A stretch of 64,000 bases of DNA from Lysinibacillus sp. B2A1 (GTDB lineage Bacteria > Bacillota > Bacilli > Bacillales_A > Planococcaceae). This document shows, in pieces, positions 43,455-52,329 of this stretch (position 1 is the first letter of the stretch; each line of letters starts with the position of its first letter). The stretch covers positions 2,800,501 to 2,864,500 of the forward strand of contig CP027224.1 of NCBI GenBank assembly GCA_002973635.1, written 5' to 3'. The notes under the pieces were generated by a model. That model had not been told where the DNA came from. It searched no databases and worked only from the letters and a program-made list of their open reading frames with translations. The translations under genes and the position numbers were made by a program.

Positions 43455-46068
43455 GTGCGAAAGGTAGCATAATAATCATCGTCTGAAGAGATAAGGGATT
43501 AGGATAATATCCCTTTAGACAGCCGACTTACTTGGATGGAGAAATACCACCGGGGACAATAGCATGTCGGAAAAGCGGAAGAAGGACAGTAAACTGCGAG
43601 AAACCTTCGTTCTGCGAGTCTAAGTTCTATATGGCTAAAGCTAAACTGCCTTAATCCTAGATTCTTCGCTCGAACCGCAGAGAGTCTCATACTTCGCAGT
43701 TAAAATGAGATTGTGCTTGAGTTATTTCGATTGGTTGTTCGCCGAAATAATATCCTCCTAAGCACCGAAGCACGATAAGTGTGATAAGAATCGAACGGGA
43801 AGCCTAAGTAGAACCAGTGATTATTATAGTGAACCTTTGATTTTTCGCTAGGAACGTCGAAAGACTATGGAATATATGACTCGCCCTAAAAGCAGTCCTC
43901 TATGATTCCTGAATATCTATTAGCGGAAAACGGAGCTGTCATAGTAGTCCGAGGAACCTGAAACAACAGGTATCGCCGTAAATCGGAAGCGGGAAAGCCG
44001 CCCACACACATATGGAGGCATATGTGACACCCGACCTAATCAGTCATCAAGGGTGCTGGCGAAGGACAGCAGGTTAAAGTAGATATCTAAATATGAGGAG
44101 GTATGCGAAATGCAAAACGCTGAAACAATTTTAGATATCATCGAGAAGAAATCAATATCTGACAAACAATACAAATTCGATAGACTATATCGAAATTTAT
44201 TTAACCCAGACTTTTACCTTGGAGCATATGGAAAGATATACGCTAAAGAAGGTAACATGACAAAAGGGACTGACAATGAAACAATTGATGGTTTCGGAAT
44301 GAAAAAAGTGAATGAAGTAATCGAACTGATGAAAAATGAACAATACCATTTCAAGCCAGTAAGAAGAGTAAATATTCCTAAGAAGGACGGCTCTAAAAGA
44401 CCATTAGGAATTCCTAGCTTTTATGATAAGGTTGTCCAAGAAATTAGCCGAAGTATCCTTGAAGCCATTTACGAACCTAGATTTAGTAAAAGTTCTCATG
44501 GTTTCAGACCAAAAAGAAGCTGCCATACAGCGTTAAAACAGATTAAAAGAGAGTGGACGGGAGTTAAATGGGTAATAGAGGGAGATATTAAAGGTTTCTT
44601 TGATAATATTGACCATGACATATTACTCGGTATCCTAAATGAACAGATTCATGATGGACGCTTTCTAGAACTAATTAAAAGAATGCTGAAGGCAGGATTT
44701 ATGGAAGACTGGGTATTTCACAAAACCTACTCTGGAACGCCGCAGGGAGGCATTATAAGCCCTATATTGGCTAATATATACCTTAATAAACTGGATGAAT
44801 TTGTAGAACAAGTGTTAATTCCTAAATATGAAACAAATAAGAAAAAACGTAAGATGAATTCCATATACAATAAGGTCAATAGACAAATGGTGGAACTTAA
44901 GAAAGAAATCAATGCCTTAGATATCTTAGATAAGAGTCGTGAACAATTGATTCAACAATATAAGGCACTAAATCTTGAAAGAAGAAACCTAAAAGTCTCG
45001 GACGAAATGGACGAAGAATTCATTAGAGTTAAGTATGTTCGCTACGCAGATGACTTCGTAATTGGAGTAATTGGAAGTAAAGAATTAACAGAGCAGATTA
45101 AAAATGAAGTTGCTGAATTCTTACAGGACAAACTAAAACTTACGCTAAGTTCAGAAAAGACACTTATTACAAATTTCAAAGACCCGGTTAAGTTCCTTGG
45201 ATATGAAATGTATATTCAGGATTCCAACACCTATCTAGTAAAAAGGAAAAATGGACGCATCTCGAGAGCGGTCAACGGTATACCAAGGCTAATGGTACCA
45301 AAAGAGGCAATACCTAAAAAGTTAGAGAAATTTATGAAAGATGGCAAAGCAGTTCATCGTAAAGAATTGACAAACTTGGACATTGCAGAAATTATTTCTA
45401 TATACGCAGCCGAAGTAAGAGGATTATATAACTATTACAGAATGGCTGATAATGTAGCAAACCAAATGAACAAGTTCAAACATTATCACAGAACTAGCCT
45501 AGCTAAAACTTTAGCCGTAAAAATGCGAATGTCAGTCGCACAAGCCAGACAAAAATATGAGGTTGATGGAACGATTGGAATCATTATTAAACGAGAGCCA
45601 CCTAAAAGAGACTTGATTTACAAGTATTACAATGATGGCTTCTCAAAGAATGATTATGTTGAAAACTCAAATCATCAAGATGATTTTTTACCAAATACGA
45701 GCAAATACAGTGGAAGGAATGGCATTGTCAAAAGACTTCTAGCTGAAAAATGCGAAATATGTGGAACCGATGATAAGAATAAGAACTATGAAGTCCATCA
45801 CATAAGAAAATTAAAAGAGCTCCAAAAGAAATACAAAGATAAAAAACCTCCATACTGGGTGGAGATGATGGTAGCAAGAAATCGTAAAACACTCGTCCTT
45901 TGTGAAAAGTGCCACGATAAGCTACACAGGAACAAATTATAAGAGTTTTGTCAGAACTCGATGAAATTTAACTGAGAGAGCCGTATGCGGGGAAACTTGC
46001 ACGTACGGTTCGTAGGGGGAGGTCGGAAAAAGTGGTAGTAATACTAACTCGTCCGTCTTCTACCCGAC
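43455..46068 (+). mobile_element. Group II intron in nrdJ
   Basis: 2614 bases starting GTGCG directly after the CAA codon and ending AC before CCA CTT GCA, the usual GUGYG...AY borders. Domain V is clear at 45978-46011: GAGCCGTATGCGGGGAAACT, then TGCACGTACGGTTC. A domain VI-like hairpin with TACTAAC follows. The intron ORF, a reverse transcriptase/maturase, lies in domain IV. About 650 bases of structured RNA precede it (43455-44109). Confidence 0.95.
44110..45942 (+). CDS. Group II intron reverse transcriptase/maturase, 610 aa
   Basis: ATG preceded by GAGGAGG. The RT domain has RRVNIPKKDGSKRPLGIPSF, KSSHGFRPKRSCHTALKQI, IEGDIKGFFDNIDHDI, SGTPQGGIISPILANIYL and the catalytic YVRYADDFVIGV. 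Maturase domain X (about 400-520) is followed by an HNH endonuclease: CEICGTDDKNKNYEVHHIRK, then LVLCEKCHDKLH. The full-length protein has no stops, so the intron may still splice with help and retrohome. It is translated from inside the intron RNA. Confidence 0.95.
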   Translation: MQNAETILDIIEKKSISDKQYKFDRLYRNLFNPDFYLGAYGKIYAKEGNMTKGTDNETIDGFGMKKVNEVIELMKNEQYHFKPVRRVNIPKKDGSKRPLGIPSFYDKVVQEISRSILEAIYEPRFSKSSHGFRPKRSCHTALKQIKREWTGVKWVIEGDIKGFFDNIDHDILLGILNEQIHDGRFLELIKRMLKAGFMEDWVFHKTYSGTPQGGIISPILANIYLNKLDEFVEQVLIPKYETNKKKRKMNSIYNKVNRQMVELKKEINALDILDKSREQLIQQYKALNLERRNLKVSDEMDEEFIRVKYVRYADDFVIGVIGSKELTEQIKNEVAEFLQDKLKLTLSSEKTLITNFKDPVKFLGYEMYIQDSNTYLVKRKNGRISRAVNGIPRLMVPKEAIPKKLEKFMKDGKAVHRKELTNLDIAEIISIYAAEVRGLYNYYRMADNVANQMNKFKHYHRTSLAKTLAVKMRMSVAQARQKYEVDGTIGIIIKREPPKRDLIYKYYNDGFSKNDYVENSNHQDDFLPNTSKYSGRNGIVKRLLAEKCEICGTDDKNKNYEVHHIRKLKELQKKYKDKKPPYWVEMMVARNRKTLVLCEKCHDKLHRNKL

Positions 46069-47190
46069 CCACTTGCACCATATTCTGTGTGTAACTTAGC
46101 AGCTGTGAATTTAGCGCAGTTTGCGAATAAAGAAAATCAAACTGTGGATTATGAAGCACTACGTGAAACAGTTCGTGTGGGCGTTCGTATGCAGGATAAT
46201 GTTATTGATGCAACACCATACTTCTTAGAGGAAAACCGTGTACAAGCTCTTGGTGAGCGTCGTGTTGGTTTAGGTGTTATGGGCTTAGCCGATCTACTTA
46301 TTTATTGTGAGAAAGAATATGGCTCAGCGTCAGGTAATGAGCTAGTAGATGAAATCTTTAAAACAATTGCTGAAACGGCGTATGAGGCATCTACTGAGCT
46401 TGCAAAAGAACGTGGTAGCTTCCCATTCCTAGTAGGTGCTACAGACGAAGAAACAGCTCGTTTACGTAAAGCCTTCACAGAGACAGGCTTTATGCAGAAA
46501 ATGCCTGCTCACATCAAGGAGCAAATTCTGGCGACTGGTATCCGCAACTCGCATTTATTAACAGTTGCGCCAACTGGTTCAACAGGAACAATGGTAGGGG
46601 TAGCAACTGGTCTTGAGCCATACTTCTCATTTACTTACTACCGTTCTGGCCGTCTAGGTAAATTCATTGAGGTAAAAGCTGAAATTGTAAAAGAATATTT
46701 AGATCGTCACCCAGAAGTAAATGAGCAAGCGCTTCCTGAATGGTTTGTCACAGCGATGGAGCTAAAACCAGAAGCACATGCTGATGTACAGTGTATTATT
46801 CAAAAATGGATTGATTCATCTATCTCTAAAACAGTAAACGCACCAAAAGGCTATACAGTACAACAAGTAGAAAAAGTATACGAGCGACTATATAAAGGCG
46901 GCGCTAAAGGTGGTACGGTCTATGTGGATGGCAGCCGTGACTCACAAGTTCTTACGCTAAAAGCTGAAGAAAATGATATGGATCAGCTATCATTTGAAGA
47001 AGAATTAGTAGAAGAACATACAAAACGTCCAGTCGTATTAGTAGATACAATCCAAGCGTTAGAGTCTACAACAGTTATTGGCTCAGACGTAGGGAATACA
47101 TGTCCAGTATGTCGTAAAGGAACAGTCGAAGAAATGGGTGGCTGTAATACATGTACAAACTGTGGTGCACAGTTAAAATGTGGTCTATAA
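46069..47190 (+). CDS. nrdJ: NrdJ exon 3
   Basis: 373 codons from PLAPYSVCNLAAVNLAQFAN. Contains ERRVGLGVMGLADLLIYCEK, TVAPTGSTGTMVGVATGLEP, IQKWIDSSISKTVNAPKGYT and YVDGSRDSQVLTL. It ends with zinc-ribbon-like cysteines (CPVCRKGTVEEMGGCNTCTN, then CGAQLKCGL) that should reduce the active-site disulfide. The plus-strand stop is at 47188-47190. Two hairpin terminators follow. Confidence 0.92.
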   Translation, partial: PLAPYSVCNLAAVNLAQFANKENQTVDYEALRETVRVGVRMQDNVIDATPYFLEENRVQALGERRVGLGVMGLADLLIYCEKEYGSASGNELVDEIFKTIAETAYEASTELAKERGSFPFLVGATDEETARLRKAFTETGFMQKMPAHIKEQILATGIRNSHLLTVAPTGSTGTMVGVATGLEPYFSFTYYRSGRLGKFIEVKAEIVKEYLDRHPEVNEQALPEWFVTAMELKPEAHADVQCIIQKWIDSSISKTVNAPKGYTVQQVEKVYERLYKGGAKGGTVYVDGSRDSQVLTLKAEENDMDQLSFEEELVEEHTKRPVVLVDTIQALESTTVIGSDVGNTCPVCRKGTVEEMGGCNTCTNCGAQLKCGL

Positions 47191-47271
47191 GATCATAAAA
47201 GTGTCAAGCTGTGTAGCTTTGAAATAAAGTTATAAAAAAGATGTACCGTTTTTAATAAAGTTACATCGTTT

Positions 47272-47307
47272 CACCCCTTTGGATATGATTATCAAAGGGG
47301 TGTTTTA
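47272..47307 (+). terminator. nrdJ terminator
   Basis: CACCCCTTTG pairs with CAAAGGGGTG over an AT loop, followed by TTTT. It lies about 80 bases after the nrdJ stop. Confidence 0.85.
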
Positions 47308-47368
47308 ATTGGAAAATAAATCTATTGTTAAAAATAAAGATTAAGCATTCATAAAAAAAGTTTGATTA

Positions 47369-47400
47369 AAAATCCTGTGTTAATTCGCAGGATTTTTTTG
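47369..47400 (+). terminator. Second hairpin terminator
   Basis: AAATCCTG and CAGGATTT form an 8-bp stem followed by TTTTT. It may back up the nrdJ terminator or close a lost gene. Confidence 0.7.
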
Positions 47401-47494
47401 TTCCGCAATTAAGGAGGATTGTGGAAGAACGCATCGAAAGAAAATTGGTATTTGTGATATGAGAGGGTTCACAAATTCAGTTTAATGGAAGGTC

Positions 47495-47537
47495 TTGACA
47501 TCAATTTAATTTGGTTTACAATTGAGTAAACACTCAA
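47495..47537 (+). promoter_or_regulatory. Promoter and operator of the TetR gene
   Basis: A consensus -35 TTGACA (47495) and -10 TACAAT (47517) with a 16-base spacer are followed by the palindrome TTGAGTAAACACTCAA (47522-47537), which covers the start region. Such a palindrome right over the promoter is the usual TetR-family autorepressor site. Confidence 0.7.
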
Positions 47538-47564
47538 ATTTTTAGACAATTAGAGGTGGATTTA

Positions 47565-48143
47565 TTGATTTCAAAAAAGGATAAGATTGTACAAACAGCA
47601 TTGAAGCTTTTTACAGAACAGGGATTTAAAGCAACAACAACAAAAGAGATCGCCTTAAAGAGTGATGTAGCAGAAAGTCTTATTTTCTACTATTTTAAAG
47701 ATAAAACTGAACTACTTAATCATCTAATTCAAGAGTTCTCATTTATAGGGTCAATGTGCAAGGAAATGAAGGGAATATCTGAAATGGATCCTATTCCCGC
47801 TTTAATTCAATTAGGACATCTATATTCCGATTTTTTATATCAGAATAAAAATTTCTTGTCATTTATTTGGTCCCCTGAAATGATACAGAACAAAGATGTA
47901 AATGCGAAGGTTATTGATCTTATTCATACAATGTCTCAAGAAATCAACATCCATCTGGCAAGGGCTGTTTCTGCTTCTATTGAAAAAAAGACAATTGAAT
48001 TGGCAGCTTCAATGTTTTTTTCAACCTTATTAACCCATTTTTTAGTTGGAGAAAGAGCATCTGATGAATTTCCTCTTGAAAATGATAACTATATTAAGAA
48101 TTTAGTAATTCTAGTATTAAAAGGACTTGATGTTTCTAATTAA
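47565..48143 (+). CDS. TetR-family transcriptional regulator, 192 aa
   Basis: The TTG at 47565 is 7 bases after GAGGTGG (GTG 47556 overlaps that site). The N-terminal TetR HTH is clear: KIVQTALKLFTEQGFKATTT, KEIALKSDVAESLIFYYFKD. The C-terminal helical ligand domain is variable, so no ligand can be named. A palindrome over its own promoter suggests autorepression. Usually a TetR gene is beside the transporter or enzyme it controls, but here a terminator follows and the next gene is a sigma factor, so the target is unknown. Confidence 0.9.
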   Translation: MISKKDKIVQTALKLFTEQGFKATTTKEIALKSDVAESLIFYYFKDKTELLNHLIQEFSFIGSMCKEMKGISEMDPIPALIQLGHLYSDFLYQNKNFLSFIWSPEMIQNKDVNAKVIDLIHTMSQEINIHLARAVSASIEKKTIELAASMFFSTLLTHFLVGERASDEFPLENDNYIKNLVILVLKGLDVSN

Positions 48144-48188
48144 ATATACCTTTATTTTTTGAACTTCATTGAGTATTTACAAACAATA

Positions 48189-48232
48189 AGCCTGTATCTA
48201 TGATTACTTGGTAATCTAAGATACAGGTTTTG
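48189..48232 (+). terminator. Intrinsic terminator after the TetR gene
   Basis: CCTGTATCT and AGATACAGG with an inner GATTAC/GTAATC stem, then TTTTG. Confidence 0.8.
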
Positions 48233-48397
48233 TATTTCAGCTATAATTATATGGATGCTTTTCGAAATATTTAAATTAAACACCGATTAGTAAAGAATCT
48301 TTGGTAAAAATAAATATTTTTTTAAAATTGAACCTAATATAAATTGATAATCGTCTAATAGCAGAATTTGAAGTAGTTAAAAGGGAGGGTAGGTAGA

Positions 48398-48925
48398 TTG
48401 GACAGAGAAGAAAAAGACTTCATATTAGAAAAGATAATGATTGAATATGGTAATGAGTTGGTACGATTGGCATTTTCATATGTGAAAGATACAGAGATAG
48501 CCAAGGATATGGTTCAAAATACGTTTATCAAATGCTACAAAAACCTTGATTCGTTTCGATTTGACGCACAAATAAAAACATGGCTCTATCGTATAACAAT
48601 AAACGAATGTAAAGATTATTTAAAAAGTTGGAATTACAAAATGGTGCAGGTAAAAAGTTTTATAAATGAAACAGCAAAGTCAATATTACCATCAACAGAA
48701 AAAACAGTTATCGATAAATACAATAATGAAGAAATAAAAGATACTATCTTTTCTCTTCCAAAAGTGTATCGGGAAGTGGTTTATCTATACTACTATGACT
48801 CATTAAACACAGAGGAAATTGCCATAGTTTTGGATACTTCAGTTAATACTGTGAAAACTAGATTAAGAAGAGCAAAACAAAGATTAGAGTCGATGATAAA
48901 GGAGGCAGAACTTAATGGAAGATAA
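48398..48925 (+). CDS. ECF-type RNA polymerase sigma factor, 175 aa
   Basis: TTG start with AAAGGGAGGG upstream. Region 2: YGNELVRLAFSYVKDTEIAK, DMVQNTFIKCYKNLDSFRFD, IKTWLYRITINECKDYLKSW. Region 4: LPKVYREVVYLYYYDSLNTE, EIAIVLDTSVNTVKTRLRRA. Normal two-domain ECF length. The end overlaps the next gene by 11 bases, the usual arrangement of a sigma factor with its membrane-bound regulator. ECF factors of this kind answer cell-envelope stress. No target promoter is proposed. Confidence 0.92.
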   Translation: MDREEKDFILEKIMIEYGNELVRLAFSYVKDTEIAKDMVQNTFIKCYKNLDSFRFDAQIKTWLYRITINECKDYLKSWNYKMVQVKSFINETAKSILPSTEKTVIDKYNNEEIKDTIFSLPKVYREVVYLYYYDSLNTEEIAIVLDTSVNTVKTRLRRAKQRLESMIKEAELNGR

Positions 48926-49919
48926 ACGATTAAGAGATAAATTATATAATATGTCTGAACAAGAGCTAAGATTCACGAAAGAAGACCGTAATGAAGTATT
49001 TGAACAAATTCATAAACTGGAGAAGAATAATAATACGCAAAAGAAATCTCTTGTTTCTTCTTCAAAAAAATTCGCTCCACTGACAGTTTCTTTATTAGTA
49101 GTTGGCTTGTGTATATTTTTGTTTATGCCATCAATTCTTTCTGGAAGCTTTAATGAAAAATCTAACACAAATATTGCAAGTGAACCAATAGTTAAGGAAG
49201 CTGAATTTTTAACCACTTTAATTACGGTGAAGTCGAAAGAGATGGATAATCGAATATATCTTAATCTTTTACTTACTTATAATAAAGATAAAAAGATGAT
49301 GAAAGTTGTATCGCTCCCTAATGATACGTATGTACAGGTGGCGGATAACAATGAGGGAACTCCATTGTACGATAAATTGTTATTTGCTTATAGTTTTGGC
49401 GGTGCTGAAAATGTAAGAACTACTGTTTCAAAACTATTAGATTTACCAATTGATTATTATGCAGTAATCGATTTAGAGACTATTTCAACGCTAATTGATT
49501 CCGTGAATGGGATAGATTACGACTTGCCAGAAGATATTCGAGTAAGAGCGATAACTAGAGTAGCATTTGACTTCGAAAAAGGACCGCATCGTTTGAATGG
49601 AGAAGAAGTTGTGGCATTAATGATGGCTGCTACAGTGGGAGAGGGAAGGGGCTTAGATGAAGAAAACCTATTAAACATACTGAATGCTGTTATGAATAAA
49701 ACAGAAAACGAAATTCCACCAACACTATTAAAAGAACTGCTTACTCAAATAGAAGCTAATGCAACACTGGATTATTGGTTAAAAAATCAAATAGAAATAA
49801 ATTCTATAAAACCGTTATCTTTAATTGATGGAATTAGAGATGATATGATAGATGGTAAATACTACATGGTGTTTGACAAAGATTTTTTAAATTCAATTTC
49901 AGAAGAACTAACTAAATAG
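48915..49919 (+). CDS. Membrane protein with degenerate LCP (LytR-CpsA-Psr) domain, probable anti-sigma partner
   Basis: ATG overlaps the sigma gene, with AAGGAGG upstream. Residues 1-55 are a charged cytoplasmic part and 56-76 a membrane helix (LTVSLLVVGLCIFLFMPSIL). The outside domain follows the LCP plan: MMKVVSLPNDTYVQVADN, DKLLFAYSFGGAENVRTTVS, LDLPIDYYAVIDLETISTLI, VNGIDYDLPEDI, GPHRLNGEEVVALM. The Arg-rich end of the LCP site (usually Ala-Arg-x-Arg) is replaced by MAATVGEGRGL, so phosphotransferase activity is doubtful. I infer a sensor/anti-sigma role from the overlap and topology. Confidence 0.75.
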   Translation: MEDKRLRDKLYNMSEQELRFTKEDRNEVFEQIHKLEKNNNTQKKSLVSSSKKFAPLTVSLLVVGLCIFLFMPSILSGSFNEKSNTNIASEPIVKEAEFLTTLITVKSKEMDNRIYLNLLLTYNKDKKMMKVVSLPNDTYVQVADNNEGTPLYDKLLFAYSFGGAENVRTTVSKLLDLPIDYYAVIDLETISTLIDSVNGIDYDLPEDIRVRAITRVAFDFEKGPHRLNGEEVVALMMAATVGEGRGLDEENLLNILNAVMNKTENEIPPTLLKELLTQIEANATLDYWLKNQIEINSIKPLSLIDGIRDDMIDGKYYMVFDKDFLNSISEELTK

Positions 49920-49944
49920 GAAATTTTTTTGTAATACTTATGGT

Positions 49945-49976
49945 GCGTTAATGAAATGTAGATTAACGCTTTTTTT
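49945..49976 (+). repeat. Left copy of a 23-bp direct repeat, also a hairpin terminator
   Basis: GCGTTAAT and ATTAACGC form an 8-bp stem around GAAATGTAG, followed by seven T. The 23 bases from 49947 recur unchanged at 55828-55850. Together they bracket the regulator/ABC cassette. Confidence 0.8.
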
Positions 49977-50192
49977 GAAACATTTGGTTATGCTAAACTT
50001 GATGGTGGTAAAAACGACAACAAGCAGTATATATTTATTGCTGGCTTCAATCAAAACACCTATGACCATTTACCAATTACACTCACTTCTGGTCGATTAC
50101 CTAAAAAGACACGGAAATTCTCATTCCCTATTGAAAAAGGAGGAACAGATGGATGTAATTTGAAACAAATTTTAAAGAGCCTTGCTACGTAG
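49977..50192 (+). pseudogene. Fragment of a FtsX-like ABC permease
   Basis: The frame FETFGYAKLDGGKNDNKQYI then FIAGFNQNTYDHLPITLTSG and RLPK, and after a shift TEILIPY, matches the extracellular MacB/FtsX-type domain of bacterial ABC permeases. There is no start, and frames change near 50110. Only about 70 codons remain, directly after the left direct repeat. A dead remnant. Confidence 0.6.
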
Positions 50193-50218
50193 AATGTAGT
50201 AAGGCTCTTAGCTTTTAT
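50174..50218 (+). terminator. Intrinsic terminator
   Basis: AAGAGCCTTGCTAC pairs with GTAGTAAGGCTCTT (one mismatch) around a short loop, then AGCTTTTATT. It probably ended the lost permease gene. Confidence 0.8.
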
Positions 50219-50386
50219 TAATCAATATTCAATAACTTTATTATCATTATACATCTTTTTTTATTAGTCAAACTAACTGTAAAAAAGTGTATGGAATTAC
50301 ACTATAAAACTAAAACACTTTTCTGCCTACAAAATAGCCTTCATTGATATAAAATGCGGGCTCATTAGTTTTATTATGATTTTTTT

Positions 50387-50412
50387 GTATATTTCGGATA
50401 AACGAAATATAC
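50387..50412. promoter_or_regulatory. Perfect palindrome, likely operator of the resistance cassette
   Basis: GTATATTTCG and CGAAATATAC are perfect 10-base arms around GATAAA, 23 bases before the ATG of the HTH gene. It is a probable binding site of that HTH protein or of the response regulator. Confidence 0.65.
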
Positions 50413-50435
50413 TATATATTATCGGAGGGATTACA

Positions 50436-50618
50436 ATGGACTACATAACAACGAAAGAAGCAGCGAGTATATGGGGTATTTCTGACAGAATGGTTCTTTA
50501 TCATTGCAATTCTGGACGCATTGATGGTGCTATAAAGATTGGAAATACGTGGTTGATACCAAAGACAGCAACAAAACCTCCAGATAAAAGATTTAGGAGG
50601 AAAAATCATGACAAATAA
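50436..50618 (+). CDS. Small HTH (excisionase/MerR-like) DNA-binding protein, 60 aa
   Basis: ATG 50436 follows GGAGGG; upstream in-frame codons are leader. MDYITTKEAASIWGISDRMV, LYHCNSGRIDGAIKIGNTWL, IPKTATKPPDKRF is the helix-turn-helix-17/excisionase-like fold. Its end overlaps the response regulator by 11 bases. Such small HTH proteins often lead antimicrobial-peptide resistance cassettes in Firmicutes. It probably binds the palindrome at 50387-50412. Confidence 0.8.
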   Translation: MDYITTKEAASIWGISDRMVLYHCNSGRIDGAIKIGNTWLIPKTATKPPDKRFRRKNHDK

Positions 50619-51306
50619 GATACTCATAATAGATGACGATATAGAATTATGCTCTCTAGTTAAAAAATGTGTATCACAGGTTAACCTAGAAGCAGATGTT
50701 GCTTATAACGGGCAAACAGGGTTACTGCAATTGATGAATGAAAAGGACACATACTTACTTATCATTTTAGATGTTATGTTACCAAATATAGATGGATTTC
50801 AAGTTTTATCTGAAATACGAAAATATAGTAACGTTCCTGTCCTTATGCTAACTGCTAAAGGAAGTGAGCCAGATAAAGTAACAGGTCTTAGTCTTGGAGC
50901 AGATGATTACTTGACAAAGCCATTTAGCATTAACGAACTTATCGCTAGGGTACAATCTCTCATTAGAAGATATACTACTTTTAATTATGGAGATTCAGTC
51001 AGTATTCTTACCTTTAAAGGTATGGTTATTGATAAAGAAACAAGGACTGTTCATGTTCAAGAAAAACCAATTGATTTAACTGGAAAAGAGTTTGATTTGT
51101 TGGTGTTTTTAGCAATAAACAAAGGTCGTGTCTTTACAAAGAAACAAATATACACACAAGTTTGGGAAGATGACTATGCTTTTGATGACAGTAATATTAT
51201 GTCCTTTGTAAGTAAACTAAGAAAGAAAATAGAACCTAGTTCAGACCAGCCATTTTATATTTTGACGGTACATGGTGTAGGTTATCGTTTCAATAAGGAG
51301 GCATAA
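50608..51306 (+). CDS. OmpR-family response regulator, 232 aa
   Basis: ATG after TTAGGAGG. The receiver domain has KILIIDDDIELCSLVKK, phospho-Asp 55 in LIILDVMLPNIDGFQVLSEI, MLTAKGSEPDKVTGLSLGAD and DYLTKPFSINEL. The C-terminal winged helix has DLTGKEFDLLVFLAINKGRV, FTKKQIYTQVWEDDYAFDDS and VHGVGYRF. Followed 2 bases later by its kinase. It likely controls the adjoining ABC transporter genes. Confidence 0.93.
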   Translation: MTNKILIIDDDIELCSLVKKCVSQVNLEADVAYNGQTGLLQLMNEKDTYLLIILDVMLPNIDGFQVLSEIRKYSNVPVLMLTAKGSEPDKVTGLSLGADDYLTKPFSINELIARVQSLIRRYTTFNYGDSVSILTFKGMVIDKETRTVHVQEKPIDLTGKEFDLLVFLAINKGRVFTKKQIYTQVWEDDYAFDDSNIMSFVSKLRKKIEPSSDQPFYILTVHGVGYRFNKEA

Positions 51307-51308
51307 TC

Positions 51309-52232
51309 ATGAACTGGATTCACATTCTACTTATTATTTTAATTCTTTGCTTTGTAGTTATTGTTTACTTGATTGCAAAACTCTATAAAGTTTCTGAACA
51401 GCTTTCTATTATTGAAGATTCTTTAGATGATATTAAGCAAGGAAACTTAAATCGTCGTATTCTTGTTAGAGAAAACGATATGACGAAAACAATTTGTTAT
51501 TCCATCAATGATATGGTTACTAATAATCAAGTTCAGCTCATTAAGTTAAAGCAATCTGAACAGGCCTATAAACGACTTATGACCAGTCTTTCACATGATG
51601 TAAAAACTCCTTTAACTTCATTAGTTGGATATTTAGAAGCAGTTCAAGAGCGTATTGTAACAGGAGAAGAAAAAGAAGAATATTTAGAGGTGGCTTTGAC
51701 TAAAGCCCACCATCTTAAAGGATTTGTAGATTCTCTGTTTGACTGGGTAAAACTTGACGCAAAAGAACAGGTTTTCCAACTTGAACGACAAGATATAAAC
51801 GAATTAACTCGTGACATATTGACAGATTGGATACCAACGTTTGAAGAGAACAATTTTGAGTACAACATTGATATTTCTGATAAAGAGTGTTTTATTCAGT
51901 TAGACCCTAACGCATTTATAAGAATTATCAATAATTTGCTTCAAAATGTTCTCATTCATAGTGAGGGAACACAGATTGATCTGCAAATTGGTGATAAAGA
52001 TCATGATGTTATTGTTCAAATAAGTGATAATGGGAAAGGCATTCCAACAAAGGACTTACCACATATTTTCGATAGATTGTATCAAAGTGATGAATCACGT
52101 TCGGTAAACGGAAATGGTTTAGGACTTGCTATTGCTAAAGAACTTGTTCATCTACATAATGGGTCAATCAGTGCTGATAATTCATTAAATGGCGGAATGA
52201 CATTTACCATAATATTCCCAAAAGCTCTTTGA
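51309..52232 (+). CDS. Sensor histidine kinase, 307 aa
   Basis: One membrane helix (5-23) without an extracellular sensor domain, then a HAMP-like segment, the HisKA box SLSHDVKTPLTSLVGYLE (His 96) and the HATPase: NLLQNVLIHSEGT, SDNGKGIPTKDLPHIFDRLY, GNGLGLAIAKELV. Short kinases of this kind respond to cell-envelope antibiotics, often with the help of a transporter. Pairs with the response regulator upstream. The stop codon lies within a terminator hairpin. Confidence 0.92.
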   Translation: MNWIHILLIILILCFVVIVYLIAKLYKVSEQLSIIEDSLDDIKQGNLNRRILVRENDMTKTICYSINDMVTNNQVQLIKLKQSEQAYKRLMTSLSHDVKTPLTSLVGYLEAVQERIVTGEEKEEYLEVALTKAHHLKGFVDSLFDWVKLDAKEQVFQLERQDINELTRDILTDWIPTFEENNFEYNIDISDKECFIQLDPNAFIRIINNLLQNVLIHSEGTQIDLQIGDKDHDVIVQISDNGKGIPTKDLPHIFDRLYQSDESRSVNGNGLGLAIAKELVHLHNGSISADNSLNGGMTFTIIFPKAL

Positions 52233-52252
52233 TTTTTGAGAGCTTTTTTTAT
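52220..52252 (+). terminator. Terminator overlapping the kinase stop
   Basis: AAAGCTCT and AGAGCTTT form the stem, followed by TTTT. It separates the two-component genes from the ABC genes, which probably have their own regulated promoter. Confidence 0.75.
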
Positions 52253-52329
52253 TTGCAAGAAACAAACAAGATTTCTGCAAGGTTATGGCAAGATTTCTTT
52301 GATAAACTGGATTTGAAAGGAGGAACAAC

